Origin: Stenotrophomonas maltophilia
GTDB taxonomy: Bacteria; Pseudomonadota; Gammaproteobacteria; Xanthomonadales; Xanthomonadaceae
Assembly (NCBI GenBank): GCA_002387845.1
Contig: DGLB01000036.1
Coordinates: 1-5,082 of the forward strand
Direction of reading: 5' to 3'
DNA: 5,082 nt
In this document: positions 1 through 4,920 of the stretch, one piece after another
Layout: every line of letters starts with the position of its first letter
Numbering within the stretch: position 1 is the first letter of the stretch
Notes under the pieces: model-generated
Told to the model about the DNA's origin: nothing
Databases searched by the model: none
The model's input: the letters and a program-made list of their open reading frames with translations, nothing else
Program-made: the position numbers and the translations under genes

Positions 1-608
1 ACGTCCATGCCCATGCGGGTGGCGATGGTCAGCGCCGAGTTGGCCACCGCGGTGTTCAGCGGCTTGGGGTGGTAGGTCCAGGTCAGCACGTACTTCTTGC
101 CGCGCAGGTCCTGGGTGCCGAAGTGTTCCTGCAGCGCCATCACGTGGGCCAGTTCCTGGCACGGGTGGGTGATGGTTTCCATGTTGATCACCGGCACCGG
201 CGAGTACTTGGCGAAGCTGTTGAGCACGATGTCCTGGCGGTCATAGGCCCAGTCGACGAACTTCGGGAAGGCGCGCACCGCGATGATGTCGCAGTAGCGG
301 CCCAGCACCTTGGCCACTTCGGCGATGTGCTCTTCGGTGTCGCCGTCCATCACCGTGCCCAGGTTGAACTCGATCGGCCAGGCATCTTTGCCCGGCTGCA
401 GCACCACCGCATGCGCGCCCAGCTGGAAGGCACCCAGCTCGAAGCTGGTGCGGGTGCGCATGGACGGGTTGAAGAACACCAGGGCAATGGATTTGCCCTT
501 CAGGTGGTCGCCGAGCTTGTTCTGTTTGAACAGGCTGGCCTGGGTCAACAGCGCGTCCAGTTCCGGACGGCTCCAGTCCTGGGTGTTCAGGAAGTGCTTC
601 AGGGACAT
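1..608 (-). CDS. argF': N-acetylornithine carbamoyltransferase (AOTCase), N-terminal part, truncated by the window edge
   Basis: Transfers the carbamoyl group of carbamoyl phosphate to N-acetyl-L-ornithine, giving N-acetylcitrulline in the acetylated arginine route of Xanthomonadaceae; cytosolic, trimeric in the family. The 202 codons seen start MSLKHFLNTQDW and closely match my memory of the Xanthomonas campestris enzyme (about 339 aa), so roughly 137 residues lie off the left edge. Carbamoyl-phosphate residues are present at the family positions: Ser49-Met50-Arg51-Thr52 in FNPSMRTRTSFELG, Arg112, and His148-Pro-Cys-Gln151. Trp77 is present. Residue 92 is Glu, which in the X. campestris enzyme selects acetylornithine over succinylornithine. 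The ATG at 608-606 has AAAGGA seven bases upstream, supporting this start. Other arginine genes probably follow to the left, as in relatives, but are not visible. An apparent attenuator precedes it. Identity is very secure; the C-terminal half, including the carboxylated lysine of the family, cannot be checked. Confidence 0.97.
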   Translation of the reverse strand, partial: MSLKHFLNTQDWSRPELDALLTQASLFKQNKLGDHLKGKSIALVFFNPSMRTRTSFELGAFQLGAHAVVLQPGKDAWPIEFNLGTVMDGDTEEHIAEVAKVLGRYCDIIAVRAFPKFVDWAYDRQDIVLNSFAKYSPVPVINMETITHPCQELAHVMALQEHFGTQDLRGKKYVLTWTYHPKPLNTAVANSALTIATRMGMD

Positions 609-615
609 CGATCGA

Positions 616-621
616 TCCTTT
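616..621 (-). promoter_or_regulatory. Ribosome binding site of argF'
   Basis: Reads AAAGGA on the minus strand, seven bases before the argF' ATG (608-606). It is the clearest Shine-Dalgarno sequence in the window and fixes the argF' start. It lies downstream of the 679-706 terminator, so it is only transcribed when RNA polymerase reads through that hairpin or starts between them. The bases between it and the start include a short palindrome, ATCGATCGAT (607-616), with no assigned role. Confidence 0.8.
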
Positions 622-678
622 GAGGCGGGTTTCAATGGAAGAAAGGGTACAAATGCAACTTTTCAAATCGTAGAAACG

Positions 679-706
679 AAAAAACCCAGCACGGGGGCTG
701 GGTTTT
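679..706 (-). terminator. Intrinsic terminator upstream of argF' (attenuator regions 3:4)
   Basis: On the minus strand AAAACCCAGC (706-697) and GCTGGGTTTT (690-681) form a perfect 10-bp stem around a six-base loop (CCCCGT). The 3' arm runs into six consecutive T (684-679), a canonical rho-independent terminator for minus-strand transcription. On the plus strand only four T follow, and no plus-strand gene ends nearby, so the minus strand is the sensible direction. It ends about 70 nt before the argF' start, inside its leader. It could simply end the 899-1471 gene about 190 nt upstream. However, its 5' arm has a second exact partner at 734-740, which favours a conditional (attenuating) role. 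Confidence 0.85.
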
Positions 707-740
707 CCGAACAGACAGCACGAAGCTCCGGTTACCCAGC
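697..740 (-). promoter_or_regulatory. Candidate antiterminator hairpin (attenuator regions 2:3)
   Basis: On the minus strand GCTGGGT (740-734) is an exact partner for ACCCAGC (703-697), the core of the terminator's 5' arm. The same heptamer GCTGGGT is thus present twice, once before and once after its complement, so the two pairings exclude each other. Inside the 7-bp stem, CCG (731-729) and CGG (709-707) can add three pairs across a small internal loop, and AGC/GCT may add a further short helix. Forming it takes away the terminator's 5' arm and would let polymerase read into argF'. The pairing is seen in the sequence; the regulatory role is inferred. Confidence 0.6.
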
Positions 741-758
741 GAAAATGTGGGGTTCCGG
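728..758 (-). promoter_or_regulatory. Candidate pause/protector hairpin (attenuator regions 1:2)
   Basis: On the minus strand CCGG-A-ACCC (758-750) can pair with GGGT-AA-CCGG (737-728): two 4-bp GC-rich helices separated by a small A/AA internal loop, with a 12-base apical loop. The 3' arm includes most of the antiterminator strand (734-740), so this hairpin competes with 2:3 pairing. Its 5' arm starts immediately after the Arg codon at 761-759, so a ribosome halted there would melt it. This corresponds to the 1:2 hairpin of trp- and his-type attenuators. It is weaker than the terminator stem and its role is inferred. Confidence 0.5.
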
Positions 759-833
759 TCGGCGGGCACGCGACGTCATGCCCGTAGCCATACGGGCGGC
801 GCTGGTGTCGTGCTGGAAGTCGGTGAGTTTCAT
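732..833 (-). CDS. Putative 33-aa arginine leader peptide of argF'
   Basis: A 33-codon ORF, ATG at 833-831 and TAA at 734-732, lying between the GTAG repeat and the argF' terminator. The protein begins MKLTDFQHDTSAARMATGMT and ends SRARRPEPHIFAG. It has no domain, signal peptide or family I recognise. Arg residues are at 14, 22, 24 and 25; codons 22-25 read CGT-GCC-CGC-CGA, of which CGT and CGA are likely less favoured in so GC-rich a genome. The stop codon overlaps the antiterminator strand, so a ribosome finishing translation would hide that strand, while one stalled at codons 22-25 would leave it free. I infer a leader peptide whose translation, not its product, matters. No good Shine-Dalgarno is visible; an in-frame ATG six codons earlier (851-849) would add MQRWRA. 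The reading frame also stays open upstream through the repeat, which is probably incidental. Confidence 0.6.
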   Translation of the reverse strand: MKLTDFQHDTSAARMATGMTSRARRPEPHIFAG

Positions 834-841
834 CGCCCGCC

Positions 842-870
842 ATCTTTGCATGCGGCGGTGGGGAACACAA
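842..870 (-). promoter_or_regulatory. Weak candidate promoter for the argF' leader
   Basis: On the minus strand TTGTGT (870-865) and AAAGAT (847-842) are separated by exactly 17 bases, the spacing of a sigma-70 promoter, but each matches only three of six consensus bases. If used, transcription would begin near 835, only a base or two before the leader ORF ATG at 833, giving an essentially leaderless mRNA; this would fit the lack of a Shine-Dalgarno there. It fills the only gap between the GTAG repeat and the leader ORF. Transcription could instead come from the gene at 899-1471. Low confidence. Confidence 0.25.
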
Positions 871-895
871 GTAGAGCCGGGCAGCGCCCGGCCCT
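871..895 (+). repeat. GTAG-type REP hairpin (SMAG-like), copy 1
   Basis: Starts with the tetranucleotide GTAG (871-874), followed by GCCGGGC (876-882), a three-base loop, and GCCCGGC (886-892): a perfect 7-bp GC stem. The GTAG head plus GC stem-loop is the signature of the SMAG repeats of Stenotrophomonas maltophilia, a REP family thought to be moved by RAYT (TnpA-REP) transposases. It sits a few bases past the stop codon of the 899-1471 gene, where such hairpins often protect mRNA 3' ends or damp read-through. A second copy with the same first 12 bases is at 4921. Confidence 0.85.
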
Positions 896-898
896 GCA

Positions 899-1471
899 TC
901 ACGGGTTGGCCGGCCCGGCCTGCTGCTCGGGCCCGACCCACGGGGTGATCGAGACTCGGATCTTGAGCCGGTTGCCGGGGTCTTCCGGCAGGCGCGAGCG
1001 GTACTTGGTGCCCTTGTAGACGTAATCCACGTCGTAGGCGATGGGCCGGCGGAACTCACGCCCCACCGGCACGATCTTGCAGTCGCGGGTCAGCAGCGGG
1101 CCACTGCCGGCGACCGGGGTCGCTTCCACCACCGGGCTGCCGTCTTCGTTCACCAGGGTGTCTTCGCGCTTGAAGATCGAGCGCACCGAGTCCATGAAGC
1201 GACCGAAGCGGCCCTTTTCTTCCTGCGGCTCCTCGCCGGTGACGTTCACCGGGGCCAGGGTCCGGGTCGACACCGGCTCGCAGTGTTCCTCGGTGCGGGT
1301 GGCCCGCAGGGTCTGGAACACCGGCTCCACGTTGAGCACCTGTGCGTAGTCGAACTTCACGTTCTCGACAATCACCACCCGGTTGCGCACGTCGGCTTCC
1401 TGGGCGCACGCCGTGAAGGCGGCACTTCCGGTCAGGCAGCCAGCCAGCGTCAGCAACAAAGCGGATTTCAT
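899..1471 (-). CDS. Exported protein of unknown function, related in outline to glycine-zipper 2TM proteins but lacking the zipper
   Basis: A 190-residue protein. The N-terminus (MKSALLLTLAGCLTGSAAFT, then ACAQEADV) is a signal peptide with a likely signal peptidase I site after Ala23; LAGC at 9-12 looks like a lipobox but comes too early to be convincing. The mature protein has an N-terminal segment (about 30-68, VENVKFDYAQVLNVEPVFQT), an acidic/basic linker (70-128), and a C-terminal segment (129-178, with DCKIVPV, then YDVDYVYKGTKYRSRLPEDP). Both ends resemble the flanks of periplasmic glycine-zipper 2TM proteins, yet no glycine-rich membrane hairpin lies between them. Cys64 and Cys131, one in each segment, could form a disulfide. 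I prefer the ATG at 1471 because it starts a proper signal peptide; the frame stays open to an ATG at 1534, which would add 21 residues in front of it. Divergent from cysS and followed by a GTAG hairpin. Function unknown. Confidence 0.85.
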   Translation of the reverse strand: MKSALLLTLAGCLTGSAAFTACAQEADVRNRVVIVENVKFDYAQVLNVEPVFQTLRATRTEEHCEPVSTRTLAPVNVTGEEPQEEKGRFGRFMDSVRSIFKREDTLVNEDGSPVVEATPVAGSGPLLTRDCKIVPVGREFRRPIAYDVDYVYKGTKYRSRLPEDPGNRLKIRVSITPWVGPEQQAGPANP

Positions 1472-1499
1472 TGGCAACCGGGTCAAGGACAAGGTGGAT

Positions 1500-1505
1500 A
1501 GTGTA
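1500..1505 (-). promoter_or_regulatory. Weak candidate -10 element for the 899-1471 gene
   Basis: Reads TACACT on the minus strand (four of six consensus bases), which would put a transcription start near 1493 and a 5' leader of about 22 nt before the ATG at 1471. No -35 at good spacing is visible. If real it rules out the longer start at 1534. Low confidence. Confidence 0.2.
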
Positions 1506-1582
1506 GGCAGTGCCAGGGGCAAGGGGCTGAACATTACCCGTCCGTGACGCTATTGCCCATAGCCAGACGGCCAGAAACCGAC

Positions 1583-1597
1583 ACCACTTGACGTGGT
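1583..1597. other. Perfect inverted repeat in the divergent intergenic region
   Basis: ACCAC-TTGAC-GTGGT: two exact 5-base arms around a five-base centre, in the gap between the exported-protein gene and cysS. Its size and dyad symmetry suit a dimeric regulator binding site, and it lies about 50 bp upstream of the candidate cysS -10 element. It resembles no operator I can name, and a 5-bp arm match can arise by chance, so this is only a candidate. Confidence 0.3.
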
Positions 1598-1645
1598 CAG
1601 CCCACTCCAGGCCCCGCCAGACCGGCGCGGGCGACCGTTGTGCTC

Positions 1646-1665
1646 TAAAATCGGGGGCTTGCCCC
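1646..1665 (+). promoter_or_regulatory. Candidate cysS -10 element and short 5' leader hairpin
   Basis: TAAAAT (1646-1651) matches the sigma-70 -10 consensus at five of six positions and stands out as A/T-rich in a GC-rich spacer; no convincing -35 is present at 16-18 bases upstream. Transcription would begin near 1658, about 30 nt before the cysS ATG. Immediately after it, GGGGC and GCCCC (1654-1665) can form a small hairpin around TT, overlapping the presumed start point. No Shine-Dalgarno is visible before the ATG (the preceding bases are CCAACGCCCCTC), so cysS may depend on an unstructured or short leader. Confidence 0.4.
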
Positions 1666-1688
1666 ACTCCCCTCGGCCAACGCCCCTC

Positions 1689-3062
1689 ATGACCCTGCGC
1701 CTGCACAACAACCTGACACGCCAGCTCGAACCGTTCACCCCGCTCGATCCGGCCTGTCCGACCCTGTATGTGTGCGGCCCCACGGTCTACAACTACGTGC
1801 ATATCGGCAACGCGCGCGGGCCGGTGGTGTTCGGGGTGCTGGCCGACCTGCTGCGCCGGCGTTTCGGCGGGTTGCGCTACGCGCGCAACATCACCGACGT
1901 GGACGACAAGATCAACACCGCCGCGCGCGAACAGAACGTCCCCATCACCGCGATCACCGACCGTTTCGCCGCCGCCTACCGTGAAGACATGGCCGCGCTG
2001 GGCGTGGTACCGCCGGACATCGAGCCGGAAGCCACCGCGCACATGCCGCAGATCATCACCATGATCGAGCAGCTGATCGAGGCCGGGCACGCCTATGCTG
2101 CTAAAGGCCACGTACTGTTTTCGGTGTCTTCGTATGCCGACTACGGCAAGCTCTCGCGCCGCGACCCGGAGGAAATGCTGGCCGGCGCGCGCGTGGAGGT
2201 GGCCCCGTACAAGCGCGACCCGGGCGACTTCGTGCTGTGGAAGCCCTCCAGTGACGACCTGCCGGGCTGGGAATCGCCCTGGGGCCGTGGCCGCCCGGGC
2301 TGGCACATCGAGTGCTCGGCGATGGCTGCCGCCCACCTGGGCGAGACCATCGACATCCACGCCGGCGGCGTCGACCTGCAGTTCCCGCACCATGAGAACG
2401 AGATCGCGCAGAGCGAATGCGCGCACGGCGGCAAGACCTTCGCCCGGTTCTGGCTGCACAACGGCATGCTGAACTTCGGCGGTGCCAAGATGAGCAAGTC
2501 GATCGGCAACATCGAGCGCGTGCACGACCTGGTCCGCCAGCACGCGCCCGAAGCGCTGCGCCTGGCCCTGCTGTCGGCGCATTACCGGCAGCCGCTGGAC
2601 TGGTCCGATGCGTTGATCGAGCAATCTGTGCGAACCCTGGACCGCCTGTACGGCACGTTGCGTGATCTGGCCGACGTGGAGGCCACCGCGGCGATTCCCG
2701 CCGAGGTGGAGGCGACGCTGGATGACGACCTGAACACGCCGCAGGCGTTGGCCGAGCTTGCGCGACTGGGCGCGGAGGCGCGTCGCGCTGAACCGGCTGA
2801 GCGTGCCGCTGCCAAGTCGGCCTTGCTGGGCGCGGGCCTGGCACTGGGCCTGCTGCAGCAGGATCCGGCCGCATGGTTCGGCACGGCCGGTGGCGATGCG
2901 GACGACGATGCGCGCATCCAGGGCCTGATTGACGAACGCACCGCGGCCAAGGCTGCGCGCGACTTTGCGCGTGCCGATGCGATCCGCGACCAGCTGGCGG
3001 CGGAAGGCATCGTGCTGGAGGACACCGCGCAGGGCATTCGCTGGGTGCGAAAGCGCGGCTGA
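1689..3062 (+). CDS. cysS: Cysteinyl-tRNA synthetase (class I)
   Basis: Activates cysteine with ATP and charges tRNA-Cys; cytosolic and essential. The 457-residue product has the usual length and all hallmarks. The HIGH-type motif is HIGN at 38-41 within CGPTVYNYVHIGN. The active-site zinc ligands fall at the positions known from the E. coli enzyme or within one residue: Cys29, Cys209, His234 and Glu238 (HHENE). KMSKS is at 267-271, followed by SIGN. The N-terminal catalytic domain spans about 1-310; the helical DALR-type region and the C-terminal tRNA-Cys recognition region, rich in Ala and Arg, follow to 457. The frame is open further upstream to 1593, but the ATG at 1689 begins the conserved MTLRLHNNLTRQLEPF, so I chose it. 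First gene of a likely cysS-sufE-MFS unit; sufE starts 67 nt after its stop. Confidence 0.98.
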   Translation: MTLRLHNNLTRQLEPFTPLDPACPTLYVCGPTVYNYVHIGNARGPVVFGVLADLLRRRFGGLRYARNITDVDDKINTAAREQNVPITAITDRFAAAYREDMAALGVVPPDIEPEATAHMPQIITMIEQLIEAGHAYAAKGHVLFSVSSYADYGKLSRRDPEEMLAGARVEVAPYKRDPGDFVLWKPSSDDLPGWESPWGRGRPGWHIECSAMAAAHLGETIDIHAGGVDLQFPHHENEIAQSECAHGGKTFARFWLHNGMLNFGGAKMSKSIGNIERVHDLVRQHAPEALRLALLSAHYRQPLDWSDALIEQSVRTLDRLYGTLRDLADVEATAAIPAEVEATLDDDLNTPQALAELARLGAEARRAEPAERAAAKSALLGAGLALGLLQQDPAAWFGTAGGDADDDARIQGLIDERTAAKAARDFARADAIRDQLAAEGIVLEDTAQGIRWVRKRG

Positions 3063-3129
3063 CGCCCCCACCGGCCCTGCATCGCCCGTGCAACAGCCGG
3101 GTGCTACCGAATTGATTGAGAGTGTTGTG

Positions 3130-3564
3130 ATGGAAAGTCCGTTCCCGCTTGAACCCACTGCTGCCGAAGCGCAGGCCGCCATTGCCGAGGAATTCGCCTT
3201 CTTCGGCGACTGGTCCGAGCGCTACCAGTACCTGATCGACCTGGGCCGCAAGCTGCCGACCTTCCCCGAGGAATGGAAATCCGAAGAACACCGGCTGCTG
3301 GGCTGCCAGTCGATGGTGTGGATCGTGCCGGAGGGCAACGCGCAGAATCTGCGCTTCCATGCGATCAGTGACTCGGCGATTGTGTCGGGGCTGATCTACC
3401 TGGCCCTGCGGGTGTACTCGGGCCGTTCGGCGGAAGAGATCCTGGCCACCGAGCCGACCTACATCCGCGACATCGGCCTGGCCAAGCACCTGTCGCCGAC
3501 CCGCAGCAACGGGGTGGCCGCGATGCTGGCGTTCATCCGCGACACCGCGCAAGCGCAATCGTGA
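3130..3564 (+). CDS. sufE: Cysteine desulfuration protein SufE
   Basis: Accepts persulfide sulfur from the SufS cysteine desulfurase, stimulates it, and passes the sulfur to the SufBCD scaffold for Fe-S cluster assembly; cytosolic. The 144-residue product has the family's normal size. Visible family features are DWSERYQYLIDLGRKLP at 27-43, the acceptor Cys59 in LLGCQSMVW (57-64), SDSAIVSGLI at 80-89, and LSPTRSNG at 121-128. It starts at an ATG preceded by a weak GAGAG. A run of open frame upstream overlaps cysS and is not conserved-looking, so the longer start is rejected. No sufS or sufBCD gene is in the window, so it is unlinked or lies elsewhere. It ends in a GTGA overlap with the next gene. 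It shares a cysteine theme with cysS, which may be coincidental. Confidence 0.97.
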   Translation: MESPFPLEPTAAEAQAAIAEEFAFFGDWSERYQYLIDLGRKLPTFPEEWKSEEHRLLGCQSMVWIVPEGNAQNLRFHAISDSAIVSGLIYLALRVYSGRSAEEILATEPTYIRDIGLAKHLSPTRSNGVAAMLAFIRDTAQAQS

Positions 3565-4817
3565 GCCCGGCCGCCCCCACGCCGGCCGGCGAAGAAAGCG
3601 CACTGGGCCTGCTGGCCCGCCCGGGTTTTGCCCAGGTGCTGGCGTACCGCATCCTGGCGATGCTGTCGTACCAGATCGTGGCGGTGACGGTGGGCTGGCA
3701 CATCTACGAAGTCACCCGCAATCCGTTCTCGCTGGGCCTGGTCGGGTTGGCCGAAGTGCTGCCGTTCTTCTGCGTGGCCCCGTTTGCGGGCTACCTGGTC
3801 GACCACCTGCCACGCCGCCGGCTGGGCATGGTGGCGTGCACGGGGCTGGTGCTGACGGCGGTGGTACTGACCTGCGTGGCGATGGGCTGGCTGCCGTTCA
3901 ACGGGGTGTGGCCGATTTACGCAGCGATTGCACTGACCGGCATGGTCCGCGCGTTCCTGTCGCCGATCTACAACGCGTTGTTCGCACGGGTGCTGGAACG
4001 GCACCAGTACGCGCGCGGCGCGGGACTGGGTGCGGTGGTGTTCCAGGCCGGCATGGTGATCGGCCCCGCCCTGGGCGGGGTGCTGGTGGGCATGGGCGGC
4101 AAAGGCGTGGCGTATGCGGTGGCCGCGACCTTCGCGCTCGGCGCGCTGGGCTGCCTGGCAGCGCTGCGGGTATCCGAGCCGGTCCACACCGGTCCGGCAG
4201 CACCGATCTTCAAGAGCATCGCCGAGGGCGGCCGCTTCGTCCTGGGCAACCGGATCATGGTGGGCGCGATGGCGCTGGACATGTTCTCGGTGCTGCTGGG
4301 CGGCGTGGTGGCGATGCTGCCGGCGTTCCTGCATGAAATCCTGCACCACGGCCCGGAAGGGCTGGGCATCCTGCGTGCGGCTCCGGCACTGGGCTCGGTG
4401 TGCGTGGGCCTGTGGCTGGCGCGGCACCCGCTGCAGAAGCATGCGGGCCGGGTACTGCTGTTCGCGGTGGCGGGCTTCGGCCTGTGCGTGATCGGCTTCG
4501 GCCTGTCGCACCACTTCTGGCTGTCGGCGGCGATCCTGCTGTTTTACGGCGCGTTCGATGGCGTCTCGGTGGTGGTGCGTTCCACCATCCTGCAGCTGGC
4601 CACGCCAGAGGAAATGCGCGGGCGCGTGTCGTCGATCAACGGCATCTTCATCAGTTCCTCGAACGAACTGGGCGCGTTCTACGCCGGCACCATGGCCAAA
4701 CTGCTGGGCCTGGTCCCGGCCGTGGTGCTGGGCGGCTTCGCGGTCCTGAGCGTGGCCGGCATCACCGCCTGGAAGAACCCCACCCTGCGCCGCTTGAATC
4801 TGCGCGATCTGCAGTGA
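3561..4817 (+). CDS. Major facilitator superfamily transporter, EntS/MFS_3-like (probable exporter)
   Basis: A 418-residue inner-membrane protein with about 12 hydrophobic segments, normal for MFS, and a soluble N-terminus of about 20 residues. Segments in the N-half lie near 28-48, 56-80, 89-109, 117-137, 155-177 and 184-203. A central cytoplasmic loop (about 204-232) is followed by segments near 233-255, 267-286, 297-317, 320-345, 358-380 and 383-403. GYLVDHLPRRRLG (77-89) is the motif-A-like loop between helices 2 and 3. TPEEMRGRVSSINGIF (348-363) is the loop typical of the EntS-like, proton-driven efflux group. Start is GTG at 3561, overlapping the sufE stop by four bases, so translation is probably coupled. 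The substrate cannot be read from sequence; siderophore or drug export is known for relatives, but nothing here points to either. No terminator with a T-tract follows. Confidence 0.92.
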   Translation: MSPAAPTPAGEESALGLLARPGFAQVLAYRILAMLSYQIVAVTVGWHIYEVTRNPFSLGLVGLAEVLPFFCVAPFAGYLVDHLPRRRLGMVACTGLVLTAVVLTCVAMGWLPFNGVWPIYAAIALTGMVRAFLSPIYNALFARVLERHQYARGAGLGAVVFQAGMVIGPALGGVLVGMGGKGVAYAVAATFALGALGCLAALRVSEPVHTGPAAPIFKSIAEGGRFVLGNRIMVGAMALDMFSVLLGGVVAMLPAFLHEILHHGPEGLGILRAAPALGSVCVGLWLARHPLQKHAGRVLLFAVAGFGLCVIGFGLSHHFWLSAAILLFYGAFDGVSVVVRSTILQLATPEEMRGRVSSINGIFISSSNELGAFYAGTMAKLLGLVPAVVLGGFAVLSVAGITAWKNPTLRRLNLRDLQ

Positions 4818-4825
4818 TGGCGCAC

Positions 4826-4915
4826 CGCGCCCACGGCATGGCTGCGGTTGCACGCCGCGTCCACTGCATGGCCGCGGTCGCACGCCGCGTCCACGGCATG
4901 GCTGCGGTTGCACGC
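4826..4915 (+). repeat. Tandem repeat, three copies of a 30-bp unit
   Basis: Three abutting 30-bp units (4826-4855, 4856-4885, 4886-4915) begin nine bases after the MFS stop codon. Units 1 and 3 differ only at their fifth base (C or T); unit 2 differs from unit 3 at three further positions (ACTG for ACGG, GGCC for GGCT, GGTC for GGTT). The unit length is a multiple of three, so frames stay open on both strands, but none has a plausible start or a known protein. Five bases separate it from the GTAG hairpin. Near-identity suggests recent expansion by slippage or unequal recombination, so copy number may vary between strains. Confidence 0.9.
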
Positions 4916-4920
4916 ACCAC

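Noticed and set aside
69..623. Plus-strand open frames opposite argF' (69-623 and 310-948)
   Set aside because: The argF' protein on the minus strand matches a known family residue by residue; the plus-strand frames have no domain and run through the leader and terminator.
652..672. A possible ArgR (ARG box) site upstream of argF'
   Set aside because: The A/T-rich stretch TTTGAAAAGTTGCATTTG on the minus strand has a vague resemblance to the palindromic ARG box, but the right half does not match and the symmetry is poor.
732..941. The 69-codon version of the leader ORF starting near 941
   Set aside because: The extra N-terminal codons run through the GTAG repeat and beyond it into the end of the 899-1471 gene, and no ribosome site precedes that start; the ATG at 833 is more plausible.
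899..1534. Longer start at 1534 for the exported-protein gene
   Set aside because: It would put 21 residues in front of a well-formed signal peptide, and the only promoter-like element lies downstream of that start.
1056..3182. A 708-codon open frame on the minus strand across cysS, and a 500-codon one at 2101-3603
   Set aside because: They lie antisense to the unmistakable cysS and sufE genes and are rich in Arg, Gly and Ala with no recognisable domains, as expected of shadow frames in GC-rich coding DNA.
3459..4913. A 484-codon open frame on the minus strand across the MFS gene and the 30-bp repeats
   Set aside because: Its start and N-terminal repeats come from the tandem repeat, and the rest is antisense to the MFS gene with a low-complexity His/Gln/Arg composition.
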